A stretch of 64,000 bases of DNA from an uncultured Rhodospirillaceae bacterium (lineage in GTDB: Bacteria; Pseudomonadota; Alphaproteobacteria; Azospirillales; Azospirillaceae). Below are positions 17,896-26,986 of this stretch, in pieces (the first letter of the stretch is position 1; every line of letters starts with the position of its first letter). Below the pieces are notes generated by a model. That model did not search any database. It saw only the letters and a program-made list of their open reading frames with translations, and was not told the origin of the DNA. Location: contig CALBDS010000059.1 in assembly GCA_937927415.1 (NCBI GenBank), positions 62,001-126,000 of the forward strand, read 5' to 3'. Position numbers and translations under genes: made by a program.

Positions 17896-18882
17896 TCAGC
17901 CCGACAGGTGGCGGCGCACCGCGTCCGCCGCCGCGCTCACCGCATCGTCGGCGGCCTTCACCAGCCGGGTCATGTTGGCGAAGGCGTGGGGCAGGTCGTC
18001 ATAGACCGCCAGCGTGTGATCGACACCGGATTCCGCCAGCCGCTCGGCCAGCCGCAGGGTGTCGTCGCGCAGGCAGTCGCGGCCCGCCGCCAGCAGCATC
18101 AGCGGCGGCAGCCCGCTCAGGTTCGCCAGCAGCGGGGCCGCCCGCGGGTCGCGGGTCTGGTGGCCGTGGCCGAGGTACTGTTTCCAGTACCAGCGCATCC
18201 GCAGCGTGGTCAGGCCATAGCGCCCGTCGCCGAAGCGGCGGTGCGACACGGAATCGAAGTCGTGGGCGAACATGCCGTAGAACAGCACGCCGAAGGATAC
18301 GCGCGCCTGCGCGTCGTCCTTCAGCGCCAGGGCTGCCGCCAGCGCCAGATTGGCCCCGGCGGAATCCCCGCCCACGGCGATGCGGGCCGGGTCCAGCCCG
18401 TGGCCGGCGCCGTGGCGGGCGATCCAGCGCACCGCCGCCACCGCCTGCTGATGCTGGTGGGGGAACACCTTTTCCGGCGCCAGTGTGTAGCGCACGGCGG
18501 CCACGGCCACCCCGCTGCGCCCGGCCAGCAGCCGCAGCAGCCGGTCGTGGGTGTCCACGCTGTTGATGACGAAACCGCCGCCATGGAAATAGACCAGCAC
18601 CGGCAGGACGGCATCGGCCCCCGCATCCGCCGGCCGATGGATGCGCAGCGAAAAGCCCGGAGTTTGAGCCGTTTCGGTGACCGTCAGGGTTTCCACGCGG
18701 GCCGACGGCCGGTCGGAGCCGTTGAGAAAGGCGTGGTAGCGTTCGGCGGCGCTGCGCACCACGTCCAGCGGCATGGAGAGCGGATCGGGAGACACCAGCC
18801 CCTGGCGCGTCACCGCGTCATGAAGGGCGCAGACCTGGGGATCGAGATCGGCGACCGCGAAAACCTTGCTGGTGTCCGGCAT
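17896..18882 (-). CDS. alpha/beta hydrolase, hormone-sensitive-lipase type esterase
   Basis: A 328-residue esterase of the HSL (family IV) group. It has the oxyanion-hole motif YFHGGGFV, the nucleophile elbow GGDSAGAN (Ser), and C-terminal Asp and His in the AGRDCLRDD and LPHAFANM segments. Family members hydrolyse short-chain esters or carbamates. A good ribosome binding site (GGAGG, 5 bp spacing) precedes the ATG giving MPDTSKVFA; an ATG four codons upstream overlaps that site and is less likely. Upstream (18900-18930) lies a nested dyad TTCCATG...CATGGAA that may be an operator. It precedes the dioxygenase and metY genes on the same strand. Confidence 0.87.
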   Translation of the reverse strand: MPDTSKVFAVADLDPQVCALHDAVTRQGLVSPDPLSMPLDVVRSAAERYHAFLNGSDRPSARVETLTVTETAQTPGFSLRIHRPADAGADAVLPVLVYFHGGGFVINSVDTHDRLLRLLAGRSGVAVAAVRYTLAPEKVFPHQHQQAVAAVRWIARHGAGHGLDPARIAVGGDSAGANLALAAALALKDDAQARVSFGVLFYGMFAHDFDSVSHRRFGDGRYGLTTLRMRWYWKQYLGHGHQTRDPRAAPLLANLSGLPPLMLLAAGRDCLRDDTLRLAERLAESGVDHTLAVYDDLPHAFANMTRLVKAADDAVSAAADAVRRHLSG

Positions 18883-19017
18883 ATTTCCCTCCATCCCGAT
18901 GGGAATTCCATGCGGTGAATTTCACATGGAAAGAGCCTATCCCTGTTATTATCTACTGTCAACGTATGTTTATATGATTTTCTACTACAGTATTTTGTGT
19001 GAAATGTAAGACGGGTT

Positions 19018-19069
19018 CCAAGGGCCGTCGGCCCTTGGCCGGGATGGCGAAGGGCGGGCAGCCCTTCGC
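19018..19069. repeat. two adjacent extragenic hairpins (REP-like)
   Basis: Two perfect 9-bp stems lie side by side: CCAAGGGCC-GTC-GGCCCTTGG (19018-19038) and GCGAAGGGC-GGGCA-GCCCTTCGC (19047-19069). They share the core AAGGGC and differ from the terminator stem that follows. The arrangement looks like a dispersed extragenic palindrome between two operons transcribed in the same direction. Confidence 0.5.
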
Positions 19070-19083
19070 ACCCCCCAACGCAC

Positions 19084-19117
19084 AGCGGCCGCGCCCGGTT
19101 TCCCGGACGCGGCCGCT
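19084..19117 (-). terminator. terminator of the metQ-metN-metI-metQ operon
   Basis: Arms AGCGGCCGCG and CGCGGCCGCT are exact reverse complements with a 14-nt loop that is itself partly self-complementary. It lies 26 bp past the stop of the last metQ gene on the minus strand. Confidence 0.6.
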
Positions 19118-19142
19118 TGGCATCAACCGGAATGGCGGTGCC

Positions 19143-19943
19143 TTACCAGGCGGGCGCCACGGCCCCCTTGAACCTGTCCAGCACGAACTGGCGGACTTCC
19201 GGGGTGTGGTAGGCGTTGACCAGGGTGGCGACCCACGGCTTGTCCTTGTCCACGGTCCGCACGGCGATGATGTTGGCGTAGGGGCTTTCGCTGCTTTCCT
19301 TGGCGATGGTGTCGGTGTCGGGGTTCAGCCCGGCTTCGAGCGCGTAATTGGTGTTCACCGCGGCGGCGTCCACGTCGTCGAGCGAGCGGGGAAGCTGGGC
19401 AGCGTCCAACTCCACGATCTGGAGCTTCCGGGGATTGTCCGTCACGTCGAGCGGCGAGGCCTTCAGCCCCGCACCGTCGCGCAGGGTCAGCAGCCCCTTG
19501 GCCTGGAGCAGCAGCAGGGCGCGGCCGCCGTTGGTGGGATCGTTGGGGATGGCGATGCGGGCACCGGGCTTCAGATCCTCCAGGTTCTTCACCTTTTTGG
19601 AATAGATGCCCATGGGGAACACCACGGTCTTGGCCACCGACACGATGTCATAGCCGCGGTCCCGCACCTGATTGTCCAGGTAGGGCTGATGCTGGAAGGA
19701 GTTGGCCTGAAGGTCGCCCTGGGACAGGGCCTGGTTGGGGATCACGTAATCGGTGAATTCCAGGATTTCGATGTCCAGGCCCTGCTTGGCGGCCACACCC
19801 TTGACCTGTTCCAGGATCTGGGCGTGCGGGCCGGCGGTCACCCCCACCTTGATGCTTTCGGCGGAGGCCGGCAGGGCGATGGCGGTGGTGGCCAGCAGGG
19901 CCGCGGCCCCGGCCAGAAGACCGGCCAGACGGGAACGGAACAT
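19143..19943 (-). CDS. metQ: methionine ABC transporter substrate-binding protein MetQ (copy 1)
   Basis: A 266-residue NlpA/MetQ-family binding protein. After a Sec-type signal (hydrophobic residues about 10-28, ending ASA-ES) come the hallmark blocks IKVGVTAGPHAQILEQV, NSFQHQPYLDNQ, IAIPNDPTNGGRALLL and VELDAAQLPRSLDDVDAA. Unlike enterobacterial MetQ there is no lipobox cysteine, so it is probably a free periplasmic protein. The ATG at 19943 is preferred over a GTG 9 bp upstream because the AGGAG site is 8 bp before the ATG. It is the last gene of the operon, 12 bp after metI. Confidence 0.9.
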   Translation of the reverse strand: MFRSRLAGLLAGAAALLATTAIALPASAESIKVGVTAGPHAQILEQVKGVAAKQGLDIEILEFTDYVIPNQALSQGDLQANSFQHQPYLDNQVRDRGYDIVSVAKTVVFPMGIYSKKVKNLEDLKPGARIAIPNDPTNGGRALLLLQAKGLLTLRDGAGLKASPLDVTDNPRKLQIVELDAAQLPRSLDDVDAAAVNTNYALEAGLNPDTDTIAKESSESPYANIIAVRTVDKDKPWVATLVNAYHTPEVRQFVLDRFKGAVAPAW

Positions 19944-19955
19944 GTCTCTCACTCC

Positions 19956-20624
19956 TCAGACTTTCAGATGTCGTTTGTTGAACCGGCGGGCCAGCCAGTC
20001 GCCGGCGGACTGCACGATCTGCACCAGAACCACCAGCACCACCACCACGGCCAGCATGACTTCGGGCAGGAACCGCTGATAGCCGTAACGGATGCCGAGG
20101 TCGCCCAGACCGCCGCCGCCCACGGCCCCGACCATGGCGGAATAGCCGATCAGGCTGACCGCCGCCAGGGTCAGGCCCAGCGCGATGGCGGGCCGCGCTT
20201 CGGGCAGCAGCACCTTGACGATGATCTGCAGCGGCGTGGCGCCCATGGCCTGGGCCGCTTCGATCAGGCCGCGGTCCACCTCGCGCACCGCCCCTTCGAC
20301 CACGCGGGCGATGAAGGGGATGGCGGCCACGGTCAGCGGCACGATGGCCGCGGCCGTCCCGATGGAGGTGCCGGCCACCAGCCGGGTGAACGGGATGATT
20401 GCCACCACCAGGATGATGAAGGGGGTGGAGCGGGCGATGTTCACCACAGCGCCGACGATGCGGTTGAAGATCACGCTTTCCAGCAGTTCGCCCCGCCCGG
20501 TGACGGCCAGCAGCACGCCCAGCGGCAGCCCAATCAGGGTTCCCAGCGCCCCCGACACCGCCACCATGTGCAGCGTGTCGAGCGTCGCCTTAACCAGCAA
20601 CGCGATGATGTCCGGGGACAGCAT
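19956..20624 (-). CDS. metI: methionine ABC transporter permease MetI
   Basis: A 222-residue inner-membrane permease with about five membrane segments. It shows ARSTPFIILVVAIIPFTRL and the EAA loop LIEAAQAMGATPLQIIVKVL that docks on MetN, both characteristic of MetI. Its first 35 bp overlap the 3' end of metN in another frame. With MetN it should form the MetN2I2 importer for D/L-methionine or a related sulfur compound. Confidence 0.94.
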   Translation of the reverse strand: MLSPDIIALLVKATLDTLHMVAVSGALGTLIGLPLGVLLAVTGRGELLESVIFNRIVGAVVNIARSTPFIILVVAIIPFTRLVAGTSIGTAAAIVPLTVAAIPFIARVVEGAVREVDRGLIEAAQAMGATPLQIIVKVLLPEARPAIALGLTLAAVSLIGYSAMVGAVGGGGLGDLGIRYGYQRFLPEVMLAVVVVLVVLVQIVQSAGDWLARRFNKRHLKV

Positions 20625-21657
20625 GGCCCAGCACCTCTACTCCGAGATTGCATTCCTTGAGGAAGGCGACGGCGCCGCCGATGGCGTCCGCCGCCCCTTC
20701 CAGTTCCACCACCAGCGTGCCGAACGGCGCGCCCTGGATCTCGTCCACCTGACCGTGCCAGATGTTGGCGTCGATGTTGAACCGGCGGCTGAGCACGCTG
20801 ACCACGGGATCGGTGGCCCGGTCGCCGGTGAAGGTGATGCGGATCACCGGGTTGCCGCCCGCTTCCGCCGACGAGCCGGTGAGGCGCGCGCGCAAGGTAT
20901 CGGGCAGGTCGCGGTTGATGACCGGATCGACGAAGCTGCGGGTCACCGGGCTTTGCGGGTGGGCGAAGATGTCGAACACCGGCCCGCTTTCGATGACCCG
21001 CCCGCCGTCCAGCACCGCCACCCGGTGGCAGATTTCCTTGATGACCGCGATCTCGTGGGTGATGAGCACGATGGTCAGGCCGAGCCGCCGGTTGATGTCG
21101 GCCAGCAGGTGCAGGATCTGGGTGGTGGTTTCGGGGTCAAGCGCCGAGGTGGCCTCGTCCGACAGCAGCACCTTGGGCTTTGAGGCGAGGGCGCGGGCGA
21201 TGCCCACGCGCTGCTTCTGCCCGCCCGACAGTTCGGCGGGATAGCGCCCGCTCTTGTCGGCCAGCCCCACGAGGTCGAGCAGCGGTTCCACGGTCTTGCG
21301 GATCTCCGCCTTCGGCACCCCCGCCAGCTCCAGCGGCAGCGCCACGTTGCCGTAGACGGTGCGCGCGGACAGCAGGTTGAAATGCTGGAAGATCATGCCG
21401 ATGGAATGGCGCGCGTGGCGCAACTGGGCGGCGGACAGGGAGGTGAGATCCACCCCGTCCACCCGCACCGTGCCGCGGGTCGGCGTTTCCAGCAGGTTGA
21501 TGGTGCGCAAAAGCGTGCTTTTGCCCGCCCCTGAGCGGCCGATGATGCCGAAGATCTCGCCCGGCGCGATGTGGAGGCTGGTGTCGGACAGCGCCGTCAC
21601 CGCCCCGCCCCCGCCGCGCGCCGGGTAAGTTTTCTCAACGTGTTCCAGAGTAATCAT
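20590..21657 (-). CDS. metN: methionine ABC transporter ATP-binding protein MetN
   Basis: A 355-residue ABC ATPase, the normal MetN length. Walker A is GRSGAGKST, the signature LSGGQKQR and Walker B VLLSDEATSALDP. The C-terminal 90 residues form the NIL domain (VIRITFTGDRATDPVVS onward), which in E. coli binds methionine and inhibits transport when internal methionine is high. This identifies the transporter as methionine-type rather than generic. Confidence 0.95.
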   Translation of the reverse strand: MITLEHVEKTYPARGGGGAVTALSDTSLHIAPGEIFGIIGRSGAGKSTLLRTINLLETPTRGTVRVDGVDLTSLSAAQLRHARHSIGMIFQHFNLLSARTVYGNVALPLELAGVPKAEIRKTVEPLLDLVGLADKSGRYPAELSGGQKQRVGIARALASKPKVLLSDEATSALDPETTTQILHLLADINRRLGLTIVLITHEIAVIKEICHRVAVLDGGRVIESGPVFDIFAHPQSPVTRSFVDPVINRDLPDTLRARLTGSSAEAGGNPVIRITFTGDRATDPVVSVLSRRFNIDANIWHGQVDEIQGAPFGTLVVELEGAADAIGGAVAFLKECNLGVEVLGHAVPGHHRVAG

Positions 21658-21699
21658 GAAGCCTGCCTGTGTCCCGCCGCCCGTCCGTCCGGCGGGCCG

Positions 21700-22485
21700 T
21701 TACCACGTCGGAATGATGCTGCCGTTGAAGCGGGTCAGGATGAACTGGCGCACCTCCGGCGAGCGGTAGATCTCGATGAAACGCCGGATGGCCGGGTCGT
21801 CCTGCCGGTCCTTGCGCACCGCCCACACCAGATGCCACTTGGACTGATCGTCCTCCAGCTTCAGCGCGGTTTTGGGGTCAAGCCCGGCCAGGACCGCATA
21901 ATTCAGCGTGATGACCGACGCGTCAACATCGTCCAGCGACCGGGGAAGCTGGGCTGCGTCCAGCTCAACAATCTTGAGTTTCTTCGGGTTGGTGGCGATG
22001 TCGGCGATGGTGGTGCCGGGGCCGCCGTCGCCCTTCAGGGTAATCAGCCCGACGTTGGCCAGCAGCGCCAGGGCGCGCGCGCCGTTGGTGGGATCGTTGG
22101 GGACCGACACCGATCCGCCTTCGCGGATGTCGGTGATGGATTTCAGCGACTTGGCGTAGAGGCCCATGGGCACCACCACGCTTTTCGCCACCGACACGAT
22201 GTCGTAGCCGCGCTGCTTGATCTGGTTGTCCAGGAAGGGCTGGTGCTGGAAGTTGTTGGCGTCGATGTCGCCGGCCTGAAGGGCCGCGTTGGGCATGTTC
22301 CAGTCGGTGAACTCGATCACCTGGGCTTCCAGCCCTTCCTTGGCCGCGATCTTGGCCGCAACGTCGAGGATTTCGCCGTAGGGTCCGGCGGACACGCCGA
22401 TCTTGAGGGCCGCGGCGTCGGCGGCGGTCACGGTGCCGGCCAACAGGCCGACGGCCAGCAGGGCGGCGGTCAGGGAAAGCTTCAT
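21700..22485 (-). CDS. metQ: methionine ABC transporter substrate-binding protein MetQ (copy 2)
   Basis: A 261-residue second MetQ paralogue. The signal peptide (residues about 1-25, ending ADA-AAL) again has no lipobox cysteine. The family blocks are LKIGVSAGPYGEILDV, NNFQHQPFLDNQIKQ, SVPNDPTNGARALALL and the same VELDAAQLPRSLDDVDA segment as copy 1. The rest is clearly diverged from copy 1, including the ligand-lobe region after residue 200. It is the promoter-proximal gene of the metQ-metN-metI-metQ operon, 42 bp before metN. Confidence 0.92.
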   Translation of the reverse strand: MKLSLTAALLAVGLLAGTVTAADAAALKIGVSAGPYGEILDVAAKIAAKEGLEAQVIEFTDWNMPNAALQAGDIDANNFQHQPFLDNQIKQRGYDIVSVAKSVVVPMGLYAKSLKSITDIREGGSVSVPNDPTNGARALALLANVGLITLKGDGGPGTTIADIATNPKKLKIVELDAAQLPRSLDDVDASVITLNYAVLAGLDPKTALKLEDDQSKWHLVWAVRKDRQDDPAIRRFIEIYRSPEVRQFILTRFNGSIIPTW

Positions 22486-22801
22486 GGGTGTGTCGTCCTG
22501 GGTCGGGTGGGAAGGGGATCGGGTGTCTGCGTAGCACCATCTTGGATATTCACTACTATATAATTAGGTAAATATCAACGTTCACGCACATGCATTTGTT
22601 TTTCTCATAATTTAGCATTTATAATTAGTGAAATATGGCCGACAACCGGGGGACCGATTCCGGCGTTGAGCCGCCGCCCGCCGCTCACCCCCGGTTTTCC
22701 GCCGCTGGCGCCGCCCGGCCGCCGCTGCCGGGACAGGGCGCCACCCGGCCCGCGCACGATCCTACAGTGACGGCAAATCCGAATGCCCAAGGAGAGCCGT
22801 C
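22486..22801. promoter_or_regulatory. divergent intergenic region between metQ and cstA
   Basis: This 316-bp stretch has no convincing gene. Its left half (22540-22635) is strongly AT-rich in an otherwise GC-rich window and should hold the metQ operon promoter and perhaps the cstA promoter. ATATCAACGTT (about 22575) resembles half of the 12833 inverted repeat (ATATCAACAT), so a shared sulfur regulator is possible. I see no riboswitch fold. The cstA ribosome binding site is AAGGAGAG at about 22789-22796. Confidence 0.45.
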
Positions 22802-24610
22802 ATGGATCACGCCCTAACCTTTGTGATCGCGACACTCTGCATCCTGGCCCTGTGCTACCGCTTTTACGGCGTGTTCTTCGTGCGCAAGGTCCTGCGTGCC
22901 GACGATTCCGAAGTCACCCCGTCCCACCAGTTCGCGGACGGACGCAACTATGTTCCCACCGAAAAATGGGTCAACGCCGGCCAGCATTTCGCGGCCATCG
23001 CCGCCGCCGGTCCGCTGGTCGGCCCGGTTTTGGCCGCCCAGTTCGGCTATCTGCCGAGCTTCCTGTGGCTGCTGATCGGCTGCGTGATCGGTGGTGCTGT
23101 TCACGACACGGTGGTGCTGTTCGCCTCCATGAAGCACCAGGGAAAATCCCTGTCGGAGGTGGCGAAGGCCGAGCTTGGCCCGGTGGCGGGCTGGTGCACC
23201 GGCCTTGCCATGCTGTTCATCATCACCATCACCATGGCCGGTCTGTCCATGGTCGTGGTCCACGCGCTGGAACGCAACGCGTGGGGCGCCTTCGCGGTGT
23301 TCATGACCATCCCGATCGCCATCGCGCTTGGCCTGTATGAGCGGCTGAGCGGCCATTCCAAGGGGGCCACCTATGTGGGCGTGGCGGCCATCGCCGCGTC
23401 GGTTCTGGCCGGTCCCTATATCCAGGGCACGATGCTGGGCGCGTGGCTGACGCTGCACGCGCACACCGTGGCGCTGATCCTGCCGGTCTATGCCTTCTTC
23501 GCCACCGCGCTGCCGGTGTGGCTGCTGCTGACCCCGCGCGGCTATCTGTCCAGCTTCATGAAGATCGGCGTGTTCGGCGCGCTGGTGGTGGGGGTGGTGT
23601 TCATCAACCCCGACATCCGCTTCCCCGCCCTGACCGACTTCATCCATGGCGGCGGCCCGGTGCTGAGCGGTCCCGTCTGGCCCTTCATCTCCATCACCAT
23701 TGCCTGCGGTGCCATCTCCGGCTTCCATGCCTTCATCGGGTCGGGCACCACGCCCAAGCTGATCGACAAGTGGAGCGACATCCGTCCCGTGGCCTTCGGC
23801 GGCATGCTGGCCGAATGCGTGGTCGGCGTGATGGCCCTGATCGCCGCCACCGCCCTGCACCCCGCCGATTATTTTGCCATCAACTCGTCGCCGGCCGCCT
23901 TCCAGGCGCTGAACATGGCGGTGATCGACCTGCCGCGGCTGAGCCAGGAAATCGGCCTCGACCTCTACGGCCGGACCGGCGGTGCGGTGACGCTGGCGGT
24001 CGGCATGACCGAGATCTTCACCCGCATCCCGTGGTTCAGCGCGCTGTCGTCCTATTTCTTCCAGTTCGTGGTGATGTTCGAGGCGGTGTTCATCCTGACC
24101 GCCGTGGACAGCGGCACCCGCGTGGCCCGCTATCTGATCCAGGATCTGGGCGGCGACCTGTACGCCCCCCTGAAGAACCTCGACTGGATGCCCGGCTCGA
24201 TCGCCGCCAGCGTGATCGCCTGCGTGGCGTGGGGGTACCTGCTGACTTCGGGCGACATCAATTCGGTGTGGGCGCTGTTCGGGGTGTCGAACCAGCTCAT
24301 GGCCTCGGTCGGCCTCATCATCGGCGCCACCATCATCCTGCGGCTGTCGCAGAAGCGGGTCTACATGCTGACCTGCCTGGTTCCGCTGGCCTATCTGTTC
24401 GTCACCGTGAACTATGCCGGGTACTGGATGATCGCCAACGTGTATCTGAACACCGCGGCCAAGGGATATAATCCTTTCAATGCGGCCATCTCGGTGATTA
24501 TGCTGGTGCTTGGGTTCGTGATCCTGATTTCCGCCTTCCGGAAGTGGCGCGAACTGTTCCAGGCCCGCAAGACCGCCGCCGTGCCGATGTTCGCCACCCC
24601 TGCCGAGTGA
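22802..24610 (+). CDS. cstA: carbon starvation protein CstA, probable pyruvate transporter
   Basis: A 602-residue inner-membrane protein with about 14-16 hydrophobic segments. Typical CstA blocks are the N-terminal YRFYGVFFVRKVL, the NYVPTEKWV segment, HFAAIAAAGPLVGPVLAA, and AFIGSGTTPKLIDKW. CstA and its relative BtsT are peptide or pyruvate importers; the pyruvate role is the better supported. Here it is followed by pyruvate formate-lyase and its activase in the same direction, which favours pyruvate as substrate. It is shorter than E. coli CstA (701), as in many alphaproteobacteria. Confidence 0.92.
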   Translation: MDHALTFVIATLCILALCYRFYGVFFVRKVLRADDSEVTPSHQFADGRNYVPTEKWVNAGQHFAAIAAAGPLVGPVLAAQFGYLPSFLWLLIGCVIGGAVHDTVVLFASMKHQGKSLSEVAKAELGPVAGWCTGLAMLFIITITMAGLSMVVVHALERNAWGAFAVFMTIPIAIALGLYERLSGHSKGATYVGVAAIAASVLAGPYIQGTMLGAWLTLHAHTVALILPVYAFFATALPVWLLLTPRGYLSSFMKIGVFGALVVGVVFINPDIRFPALTDFIHGGGPVLSGPVWPFISITIACGAISGFHAFIGSGTTPKLIDKWSDIRPVAFGGMLAECVVGVMALIAATALHPADYFAINSSPAAFQALNMAVIDLPRLSQEIGLDLYGRTGGAVTLAVGMTEIFTRIPWFSALSSYFFQFVVMFEAVFILTAVDSGTRVARYLIQDLGGDLYAPLKNLDWMPGSIAASVIACVAWGYLLTSGDINSVWALFGVSNQLMASVGLIIGATIILRLSQKRVYMLTCLVPLAYLFVTVNYAGYWMIANVYLNTAAKGYNPFNAAISVIMLVLGFVILISAFRKWRELFQARKTAAVPMFATPAE

Positions 24611-24708
24611 CTGGGCACAGCGCCAAAGCTTCCTAACTCTCTCACACACACCAAACGGAAGGAGCCGGCCGGCGGCGGGCGGCTCCTCCCCTCCGGGAGG
24701 TTCAGACC

Positions 24709-26982
24709 ATGGACAGACAGTTGACGGAAACCGGCGTAGACCTGCTTCTTTCCGATCCCTGGCGCGGATTCACCGGCGGGGCCTGGCAGAACGGCATCAA
24801 CGTCCGCGACTTCATCCTGCGCAACGTCACCCCGTACACCGGCGACGGGGCGTTCCTGGCCGGTCCGTCGGACACCACCAGCGCCCTGTGGGCCACGGTG
24901 ACCGACCTGCTGAAACAGGAACGCGCCAGCACCGGCGGCGTGCTCGATGCGGACACCGGGGTGTTTTCCTCCATCACCAGCCACGCGCCGGGTTACATCG
25001 ACCGTTCGCTGGAAATCATCCTCGGGCTGCAGACCGACAAGCCGCTGAAACGCGCGCTGATGCCGTTCGGCGGCTGGCGCATGGTCAAGAACGGGCTGGA
25101 GGCCTATGGCCGCACGCCCGCGCCTATGCTGGAGGAGGTGTTCCCCCGCCTGCGCAAGACCCACAACGACGGCGTGTTCGACGTCTACACCGACGAGATG
25201 CTGCGCTGCCGCAAATCGGGGGTCATCACCGGCCTGCCTGACGCCTACGGCCGCGGGCGGATCATCGGCGATTACCGCCGTCTGGCGCTCTATGGGGCCG
25301 AACGGCTGATCGGGGAGAAGAAGGAACAGTACGACTCCCTCGCCCTCGACCGCATGGACGAAGAGGCGCTGCGCCTGCGCGAAGAGATTTCCGACCAGAT
25401 CCGGGCGCTGCACGATCTGGTGGTGATGGCCGCCTCCTACGGCTTCGACGTGGGCCGCCCGGCCGCCACGGCGCGGGAGGCGGTGCAGTGGACCTATCTC
25501 GCCTACCTCGCCGCGGTGAAGGAGGCCAATGGTGCCGCCATGTCGCTGGGGCGGGTGTCCAGCTTCCTCGACATCTACATCGCCCGCGATCTGGCCGAGG
25601 GCACGCTGAGCGAGGGCGAGGCGCAGGAGCTGATCGACCAGTTCGTCATCAAGCTGCGCATGGTCCGTTTCCTGCGCACCCCGGAATACGACCAGCTTTT
25701 CTCCGGTGATCCCACTTGGGTCACGGAATGCGTGGGCGGCATGGCCGAGGACGGGCGCACGCTGGTGACCCAATCCAGCTTCCGCATGCTCCAGACCCTG
25801 CACAATCTGGGGCCGGCGCCGGAACCGAACCTGACCGTGCTGTGGTCCGAACGCCTGCCCGAGGGGTTCAAGCGGTTCTGCGCCGAAACCTCGGTCAAGA
25901 CCTGCTCCATCCAGTACGAGAACGACGACCTGATGCGCCCCTATTGGGGGGATGATTACGGCATCGCCTGCTGCGTGTCGGCCATGCGCATCGGCAAGCA
26001 GATGCAGTTCTTCGGCGCACGCGCCAATCTGGCGAAGACCCTGCTGTACGCCATCAACGGCGGGCGGGACGAGGTGTCGGGCGAGCAGATCGCCCCGGCC
26101 TACGCCCCCATCACCGGCGATGTGCTGGACTTCGACGAGGTTCTGGGCCGGTTCGAGCCGATGATGGACTGGCTGGCGAAAGCGTACATGAACACGCTGA
26201 ACGCCATCCACTACATGCACGACAAGTACATGTACGAACGGCTGGAAATGGCGCTGCACGACCGCGACGTGTTCCGCACCATGGCCTGCGGCATCGCCGG
26301 CCTGTCGGTGGTGGCGGACAGCCTGTCGGCCATCCGCTACGCCACGGTGTCGGTGGTGCGCGACGAACGCGGGCTTGCCACCGATTTCGTCATCGACGGC
26401 GATTTCCCCGCCTTCGGCAACAACGACGCCCGCGTGGACGACATCGCCGTGTGGGTGGTGCAGCGGTTCATGGCCGCGTTGCGCAAGCAGAAGGCATACC
26501 GCGGCGCCACCCCGACGCAATCGGTGCTGACCATCACCTCCAACGTGGTCTATGGCAAGAAGACCGGCAACACGCCCGATGGGCGCAAGGCCGGACAGCC
26601 GTTCGCCCCCGGCGCCAACCCCATGCACGGGCGCGACCGCAAGGGCGCCATCGCCTCCATGGCCAGCGTGGCGAAGCTGCCCTACGCCGACGCGCAGGAC
26701 GGCATCTCCTACACCTTCACCATCGTGCCCGGCGCCCTGGGACCGACGGAGGGTGAGCGGGTGGACAATCTGGTCGGCATGCTCGACGGCTATTTCGCCC
26801 AGGGCGGCCACCACATCAACGTCAACGTGTTCGACCGCGACACGCTGCTGCACGCCATGGACCACCCGGAACTGTACCCGCAACTGACCATCCGGGTGTC
26901 GGGTTACGCCGTGAACTTCATCAAGCTGACCCGTGAACAGCAGTTGGACGTGATTTCGCGCACCTTCCACGACCGGCACTGA
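24709..26982 (+). CDS. pflB: formate C-acetyltransferase (pyruvate formate-lyase)
   Basis: A 757-residue glycyl-radical enzyme, the E. coli PflB length (760). The catalytic cysteine pair is Cys421-Cys422 in GIACCVSAM, and the radical glycine is Gly732 in IRVSGYAVNF. The N-terminal DPWRGFTGGAWQNGINVRDF is typical of true pyruvate formate-lyases. It converts pyruvate and CoA to acetyl-CoA and formate under anoxia; the radical form is destroyed by O2. A GGGAGG site lies 9 bp before the ATG. The 98-bp leader can fold AGGAGCC (24660) with GGCTCCT (24681), just upstream of the ribosome binding site. Confidence 0.96.
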   Translation: MDRQLTETGVDLLLSDPWRGFTGGAWQNGINVRDFILRNVTPYTGDGAFLAGPSDTTSALWATVTDLLKQERASTGGVLDADTGVFSSITSHAPGYIDRSLEIILGLQTDKPLKRALMPFGGWRMVKNGLEAYGRTPAPMLEEVFPRLRKTHNDGVFDVYTDEMLRCRKSGVITGLPDAYGRGRIIGDYRRLALYGAERLIGEKKEQYDSLALDRMDEEALRLREEISDQIRALHDLVVMAASYGFDVGRPAATAREAVQWTYLAYLAAVKEANGAAMSLGRVSSFLDIYIARDLAEGTLSEGEAQELIDQFVIKLRMVRFLRTPEYDQLFSGDPTWVTECVGGMAEDGRTLVTQSSFRMLQTLHNLGPAPEPNLTVLWSERLPEGFKRFCAETSVKTCSIQYENDDLMRPYWGDDYGIACCVSAMRIGKQMQFFGARANLAKTLLYAINGGRDEVSGEQIAPAYAPITGDVLDFDEVLGRFEPMMDWLAKAYMNTLNAIHYMHDKYMYERLEMALHDRDVFRTMACGIAGLSVVADSLSAIRYATVSVVRDERGLATDFVIDGDFPAFGNNDARVDDIAVWVVQRFMAALRKQKAYRGATPTQSVLTITSNVVYGKKTGNTPDGRKAGQPFAPGANPMHGRDRKGAIASMASVAKLPYADAQDGISYTFTIVPGALGPTEGERVDNLVGMLDGYFAQGGHHINVNVFDRDTLLHAMDHPELYPQLTIRVSGYAVNFIKLTREQQLDVISRTFHDRH

Positions 26983-26986
26983 CGCC

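Noticed and set aside
22486..22801. SAM-type riboswitch before the met operon
   Set aside because: No conserved SAM-II or S-box core was recognisable in the leader; regulation is more likely at the promoter.
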